DNA from: Methanobacteriota archaeon
GTDB lineage: Archaea; Thermoplasmatota; Poseidoniia; Poseidoniales; Thalassarchaeaceae
Direction of reading: 5' to 3'
Assembly: GCA_002685895.1 (NCBI GenBank)
Contig: NYYK01000062.1
Location: 14,396 to 20,952 of the forward strand
Length of the DNA: 6,557 nucleotides
Numbering within the stretch: the first letter of the stretch is position 1; each line of letters begins with the position of its first letter. A program made the translations under genes and the position numbers. The notes beneath the pieces are model-generated. The model was not told where the DNA came from. It saw only the letters and a program-made list of their open reading frames with translations, and did not search any database. Below, in pieces: positions 1 to 3,596 of the stretch.

Positions 1-444
1 GGAGATGATCCACTAGGAAGCGCCCTTCAAGATGTGCCGATGACATGGATAGCAATCATCGCAGTATTACTACTGATTCTGACTCTTGTGGTCTCACTTG
101 CTCTAAGGAGTGGCGGTTCATCTGAATCAGCGTTAGATGATACTGATGATTGGGAAGATGATTGGGATGATGAACAAAAGCCGACTTCAACTTATGCAAG
201 TCCTTCTGAAGCGATGTCAGCCCTAGCTACAACTAATCAGTTATCACATCAACCTCAACAAGCACACCCAACAGAACAACAAGGTGGATACCAGTTTCAA
301 CAGCAGGACTCAGCCCAGATGCAGAATTATCAACAAGCGCAACAACCTAATCAATATCAATGGACTGCTGAACAAATACAAGCGTACCAGCAGCAGCAGT
401 ATCAACAGTACTACAATAATGGTGACCAACCACCCCCTCAGTAA
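1..444 (+). CDS. C-terminal end of a membrane-anchored protein with acidic and Gln-rich tail (5' partial)
   Basis: The frame is open from base 1 to the TAA at 442-444 (147 codons), so this is the 3' end of a longer gene. The GTG at 34 and ATG at 40 lie directly before a hydrophobic stretch and need not be real starts. In window residue numbers, a short polar segment (1-14, beginning GDDPLGSAL) precedes one transmembrane helix (about 15-35), then R36. Next comes a Ser/Gly patch and an acidic cluster with two Trp (DDTDDWEDDWDDE, 46-58). The remaining ~72 residues contain 28 Gln plus many Tyr, Asn and Pro and are probably disordered. A C-terminal helix followed by Arg suggests an external N-terminal part and a cytoplasmic tail. 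Large secreted or surface proteins of marine archaea often end this way; this is an inference. The main domain lies outside the window, so no function can be given. Coding in this frame is credible because of the composition and the clean stop; identity is unknown. Confidence 0.75.
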   Translation, partial: GDDPLGSALQDVPMTWIAIIAVLLLILTLVVSLALRSGGSSESALDDTDDWEDDWDDEQKPTSTYASPSEAMSALATTNQLSHQPQQAHPTEQQGGYQFQQQDSAQMQNYQQAQQPNQYQWTAEQIQAYQQQQYQQYYNNGDQPPPQ

Positions 445-530
445 ACACTTTTAGTTCATAGAACTGGTTGTTTATGCACAATTAAAGCAAATCCGTTCCT
501 TTGATAGCATAGTGGGGTACTCGCTAGGGT
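445..530 (+). promoter_or_regulatory. Spacer expected to hold the rnpB promoter (weak TATA-like candidates)
   Basis: This 86-base spacer separates the upstream stop codon from the RNase P RNA and has no coding potential. A/T-rich stretches that could act as an archaeal TATA box are TTTATGCA at 471-478, AATTAAAG at 480-487 and TTTGATAG at 500-507. The last sits about 26-30 bases before the P1 5' strand, the usual spacing if transcription starts near 531; the others would imply a 5' leader that is trimmed. None is a strong consensus. A small inverted repeat (AGTTC-ATA-GAACT, 453-465) followed by GGTTGTTT could help end the upstream transcript, but the stem is only 5 bp. CTCGC (520-524) can pair with GCGAG (532-536), which would compete with P1 if a leader is transcribed. 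Confidence 0.3.
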
Positions 531-838
531 TGCGAGGGAGTAGGAGGGCTGCTGACAGTGTACGACACTGAGGAAAGTCCCCTCTCCGCCATGCAGGCGC
601 CCCGATTCACTTCGGGAGCCCGGAAGGGTTGGCTCTGCTTCAGAAACGAACCGATGCAGTCGAGTACTGTGAATCCGCAAGGAGGAGATTGTCTGTCATC
701 GGCTGAGACGAGCAACCGCGCCGGAGCAAGTCCAAACAGTTCCGCCGACCAGCATGGGCGAGGAACGGGTAGGATGCTAAGTTGAATGCAGCCAACTGAA
801 AGGTCAACAGAAAGGGGCTTACTCCCTACTCCCTCGCA
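531..838 (+). ncRNA. rnpB: RNase P RNA, archaeal (type A-like)
   Basis: This is the catalytic RNA of ribonuclease P, which removes the 5' leader from pre-tRNAs. The conserved core is visible. CR-I is GAGGAAAGTCC at 570-580. CR-V is ACAGAAAGGGGCTTA at 807-821. The GGAGCAAGTCCAAACAG block is at 723-739. A CR-IV-like AGTTGAATG is at 780-788. Helices pair by eye: P1 531-543 with 826-838 (13 bp, TGCGAGGGAGTAG); P2 547-552 with 788-793 (GGCTGC/GCAGCC); P3 556-561 with 565-570; P4 575-582 with 814-820, seven pairs around the universally bulged U578; P15/16 739-746 with 757-766. Only about 13 bases separate the P15/16 helix from CR-IV, leaving no room for the bacterial P18 hairpin, and no GGU loop is seen in P15. 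Both are typical of archaeal RNase P RNA, which works with several protein subunits. The length of ~308 nt is normal. The ends are set from P1 and may be off by a few bases. Short reading frames crossing this region on both strands are chance. Confidence 0.97.
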
Positions 839-840
839 CC

Positions 841-3576
841 TCAATCCAATAATCCATCAATAGAAGGAATTTCACCGATTTCAGACTTACTTTCATTTTC
901 AAGGTCGGTCGATCTTTCTGCAGGAGATAAATCCGAAATGATTTGAGGTTGATTCATCAGTTCTCTTTCTACCTCCAATGTTGATAGCGAAGAGGGGTTG
1001 TCATTCCAATTTAGTCGTGGTTGAGAGGGCCGTCGATTTGTTCTGATAATGGTTCCAACAGTTAGTCCAATGCCTATGAAAATTAGAATTCCTAGCAGAT
1101 ACTCTACAGTCGTAGATATCTGCCAAGATTCGGCCTCTACAGTACCGCTACTGCCATCACTAGTGGTGTCACTGCTGTCGGAACTTGGTCCGTTAGATGC
1201 GGCATTAGAATCTGTCTCAATAACAGGTGCTTCTGGCCAAGTGAGGGAGATTTTCTTTTCCATCCAAGAGACATCGTGTTCAATTCTCAACACTAATTCA
1301 AATTCTCCTACATGTGGTGGTATTTGCAATTCGGTTTCTCCTGCGCTCTGGTTGAGTAGTGTTTCATTAGCAAATATGGTAGTGAATAAATAATCATTTT
1401 CGCAACTGGTATTGACAATTAAGATGGCAGTATCATTGTAGCTCTCGGGCCAGTGAATCACCTGTACAGAAAGAGCCATGGTGGGGCAACCACGTATTGA
1501 GCCAGCGCTGAGAGGGCATTCATCTAGAGCGTCATTTCTACCATCGCCATCGCTATCCCTTTGTGTAGGAGAGCATCCTACTTCGTTTGCTATTTCGTCT
1601 GGTGGAGTAAGGTCACAAATATCAATTGCATCTGAAACTCCATCAGAATCAGAATCCAGTTGCGTCAAAGCACAGCCGTTCATATCAACGGGTGATTGGG
1701 CGGGGGTGTCGGGGCAGAGGTCCAAGTCATCGGTAACGCCGTCTTCATCACTGTCTAGTTGGCTGAGTGAGCATCCATTCTCATCTACCACCTCGTCAAA
1801 TGGCGTGTTTGGGCATTGGTCTGCATCATTCATCACGCCATCCCAGTCGCTATCAATTTGATTTTGCGCACAACCAATTAAATTAATTTCAGCACCAGCG
1901 TCAGTATTAGGGCAGAGATCAATATCGTCGGTGACTCCGTCTTGATCAGTATCCTTCTGATAGTCAGCACACCCATCACTGTCAACTTCGTGATTTGCTA
2001 ACGTTTCAGGGCAGAGGTCGATGTTGTCAGTGACTCCATCTTGGTCAGTATCCTTCTGATAGTCAGCACACCCATTTTCATCTACAGTTGCTCCCACAGT
2101 TGTACCTGGGCATTGATCAAGCAAATCGTTTACTCCATCATAGTCACTATCGAGGTCTACTAATCGGCAACCGAAGTGATTTACTGCATCCCCGACAGGG
2201 GTTTTAGGACAATTGTCAGCGTTATTTTCAATTCCGTCACCATCAGTGTCTGGTGTGCCTATTTGCTCTAGGATGTACATTCCTAGTAACTTGTGAGTAG
2301 TTCCTGTAGGGTGAATTTTGTCAAAGAAAATGAATTCGTCAACTGTCGGTTCAATATAATCTCCCGATTCACAGGTGTATCCTTGATGGTGGCAGGCAGC
2401 ATGAGTGACATTGGAAAGCCCATAGAACGAACTATTCCTGTAGATTGTCTCAAACATTTCAAAGATATCAATTAATTGGATGCTAATATTCAAGGCGCTC
2501 TCCCTAGCAGTCATTGCGACGTCTAACTTTGTGTTGTAGTCAATCATTCGGGCATGCATTGCCTGCTTGCTACTGTCGCTTTCACCTGAATAAGTGGGTG
2601 TCTTCTCCAAAGGAGGCATATTGAGTACTATGATGTCTCTTGCCCCGTTAGATGCTAGGTCATTGACATGATTGACGATGTAATTGACGACCTTTTGGGT
2701 ATCAGTTTCTCCACTGTTAAGGAAGTTGTTCCCACCACCCCAAACCGCCACCTTTTCGTTTGGCCCAATCCAATAGTTGTTAGTGTAATCTTCAATTTGC
2801 TTACCTAGATTTGGAATCACGAAGAAGTTCAGTCCATCTCCGGCTTCAGCTCCCCCAAACGCCCGATTTGGGCCCGAGGCACTTCCAACTCCTGGAGTGA
2901 TGCTGACTCCCATCCCCACAGCAACATGCTCGTTCCACATTGGCCCGTTGGAAAACCTCCCGCTGTAGTAGGGTGGTGATTCAGGAGTTCCATATGTGGC
3001 CTTCGAGTTTCCCATGTCACTCAATGAATCTCCAAATACCAATAATTTGGAAGCGTTTGAAGTGACTGATGATTGGAATATGACAAAATCTTCCTCTACG
3101 AAGTCTAGTAGTTGATTCCTACTTTGATCCCATAGTACAATTCGGAGGGTGTATTCATAGGAATTGTTGTTCCACAATTCGAATGCAGGGATTGAGAAAG
3201 TGAGTGAGCCAGTCTCCGTGGAGAACCCTATTCCTGAGCCGTTATAGGTCATTGTACCATTGTTTGCATAACCTGTATGAACAGTATAGTCGTAGTGATA
3301 CAGGTTGCTACTCGAGTAGTCCACTCCCGCCCAAGTCAAATTCCAATTAACCAATTCACCAGTCTCAAAAGCGCGGACATTCGGAAGAGATGCGTAACCC
3401 TCCATCTCGATTCCAATATCTTCATTTCCGGTTGCGGATTTACTTGTGCCAGCAGATGTTGAAAAGGTTGCTAGAGGTAAAAGAAGAAGCAATATCATGA
3501 CAAGAATAGTAGCCAATCGATGATTTGAGTGGGCCACGTCACTTTTCATAACTCGCCGTAGGCGAGAGATTGTCAT
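841..3576 (-). CDS. Surface-anchored GDSL/SGNH hydrolase with thrombospondin type 3 repeats
   Basis: The protein has 911 residues from ATG 3576 to TGA 841. The order is: signal peptide (hydrophobic core about 21-37); Asn/Tyr-rich, probably beta-sandwich region (about 50-170); GDSL hydrolase (about 177-438); eight thrombospondin type 3 repeats (443-697); second beta-rich region (about 698-783); Ser/Thr/Asp linker (about 788-815); transmembrane helix (about 824-844) followed by RTNRR; acidic tail ending GLLD. The hydrolase has block I VFGDSLSDMGN (nucleophile S184), block II AFGGAEAGDG (239-248), block III WGGGNN (279-284, Asn N283) and block V DKIHPT (catalytic D419 and H422). It also has the VLNMPPL segment (317-323) usual in the lipase/fatty acyltransferase-like subgroup. 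The triad is complete, so an esterase, phospholipase or acyltransferase activity outside the cell is expected; the substrate is unknown. The ATG at 3549 (residue 10) is a possible alternative start giving a shorter n-region; neither start has a clear Shine-Dalgarno. The gene follows the RND transporter by 20 bases and is probably co-transcribed. Confidence 0.94.
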   Translation of the reverse strand: MTISRLRRVMKSDVAHSNHRLATILVMILLLLLPLATFSTSAGTSKSATGNEDIGIEMEGYASLPNVRAFETGELVNWNLTWAGVDYSSSNLYHYDYTVHTGYANNGTMTYNGSGIGFSTETGSLTFSIPAFELWNNNSYEYTLRIVLWDQSRNQLLDFVEEDFVIFQSSVTSNASKLLVFGDSLSDMGNSKATYGTPESPPYYSGRFSNGPMWNEHVAVGMGVSITPGVGSASGPNRAFGGAEAGDGLNFFVIPNLGKQIEDYTNNYWIGPNEKVAVWGGGNNFLNSGETDTQKVVNYIVNHVNDLASNGARDIIVLNMPPLEKTPTYSGESDSSKQAMHARMIDYNTKLDVAMTARESALNISIQLIDIFEMFETIYRNSSFYGLSNVTHAACHHQGYTCESGDYIEPTVDEFIFFDKIHPTGTTHKLLGMYILEQIGTPDTDGDGIENNADNCPKTPVGDAVNHFGCRLVDLDSDYDGVNDLLDQCPGTTVGATVDENGCADYQKDTDQDGVTDNIDLCPETLANHEVDSDGCADYQKDTDQDGVTDDIDLCPNTDAGAEINLIGCAQNQIDSDWDGVMNDADQCPNTPFDEVVDENGCSLSQLDSDEDGVTDDLDLCPDTPAQSPVDMNGCALTQLDSDSDGVSDAIDICDLTPPDEIANEVGCSPTQRDSDGDGRNDALDECPLSAGSIRGCPTMALSVQVIHWPESYNDTAILIVNTSCENDYLFTTIFANETLLNQSAGETELQIPPHVGEFELVLRIEHDVSWMEKKISLTWPEAPVIETDSNAASNGPSSDSSDTTSDGSSGTVEAESWQISTTVEYLLGILIFIGIGLTVGTIIRTNRRPSQPRLNWNDNPSSLSTLEVERELMNQPQIISDLSPAERSTDLENESKSEIGEIPSIDGLLD
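1486..2250 (-). repeat. Eight tandem thrombospondin type 3 (calcium-binding) repeats, mostly 33 residues / 99 bp
   Basis: These lie inside the hydrolase gene, residues 443-697. Each unit begins D-x-D-x-D-G (for example DTDGDGIEN, DSDYDGVND, DTDQDGVTD, DSDWDGVMN, DSDEDGVTD, DSDSDGVSD, DSDGDGRND), followed by D-x-C-(P) and a second Cys near the end, usually in a G-C pair. The period is 33 residues across most of the array; the last unit is short. Such repeats wrap around many Ca2+ ions, and the two Cys per unit normally form disulfides that stiffen the rod. Here they would act as a calcium-stabilised stalk between the catalytic domain and the membrane anchor. Unit 7 has DICDLTP, lacking the Pro after its first Cys. 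Repeats 3 and 4 are nearly identical at DNA level. Confidence 0.93.
1946..2075 (-). repeat. 31-bp perfect direct repeat between TSP3 units, 99 bp apart
   Basis: Positions 1946-1976 and 2045-2075 are identical and exactly one repeat period (99 bp) apart. They encode the shared ADYQKDTD segment and the preceding Gly-Cys edge. Extending the comparison to the 60 bases at 1909-1968 and 2008-2067 gives seven differences, all transitions, six of them at third codon positions and only one altering the protein (Asp versus Asn). This points to duplication or gene conversion between neighbouring units followed by purifying selection. It may be a hotspot for changes in repeat number. Confidence 0.85.
3552..3566 (-). 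other. GC-rich perfect hairpin just inside the hydrolase start
   Basis: CTCGCC-GTA-GGCGAG is a perfect 6-bp stem with a three-base loop, in otherwise A/T-rich sequence. On the mRNA it lies 10-24 bases after the A of the ATG at 3576 and just before the in-frame ATG at 3549. It encodes part of the SRLRR segment of the signal peptide n-region. If translation begins at 3549, the hairpin would instead sit in the untranslated gap between the two operon genes and could act as a processing or translation-control element. This role is speculative. Confidence 0.4.
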
Positions 3577-3596
3577 TTAACTTGTCGTAAACCTGT

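Noticed and set aside
453..473. Inverted repeat AGTTC-ATA-GAACT with following T-rich bases as a terminator
   Set aside because: The stem is only 5 bp and A/T-rich and the T tract is interrupted; archaeal termination does not need a hairpin, so it is not called as a separate feature.
456..844. Short reading frames on both strands across the 456-844 region
   Set aside because: They overlap the RNase P RNA, whose paired helices and conserved blocks explain the sequence; their translations show no protein-like pattern.
1049..1861. Plus-strand reading frames opposite the hydrolase gene, rich in Ser/Pro
   Set aside because: They mirror the Asp-rich and repeat codons of the real gene on the other strand; the Ser-rich periodic translation is what an antisense reading of TSP3 repeats gives.
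1486..2250. Regular 99-bp spacing considered as a CRISPR or non-coding satellite
   Set aside because: The units are in-frame coding repeats with conserved Asp, Gly and Cys positions, and most differ strongly in DNA; this is a TSP3 protein array.
2293..3462. Further short frames on both strands within the hydrolase gene
   Set aside because: All lie inside a long gene with complete catalytic motifs and have no domain or start signal of their own.
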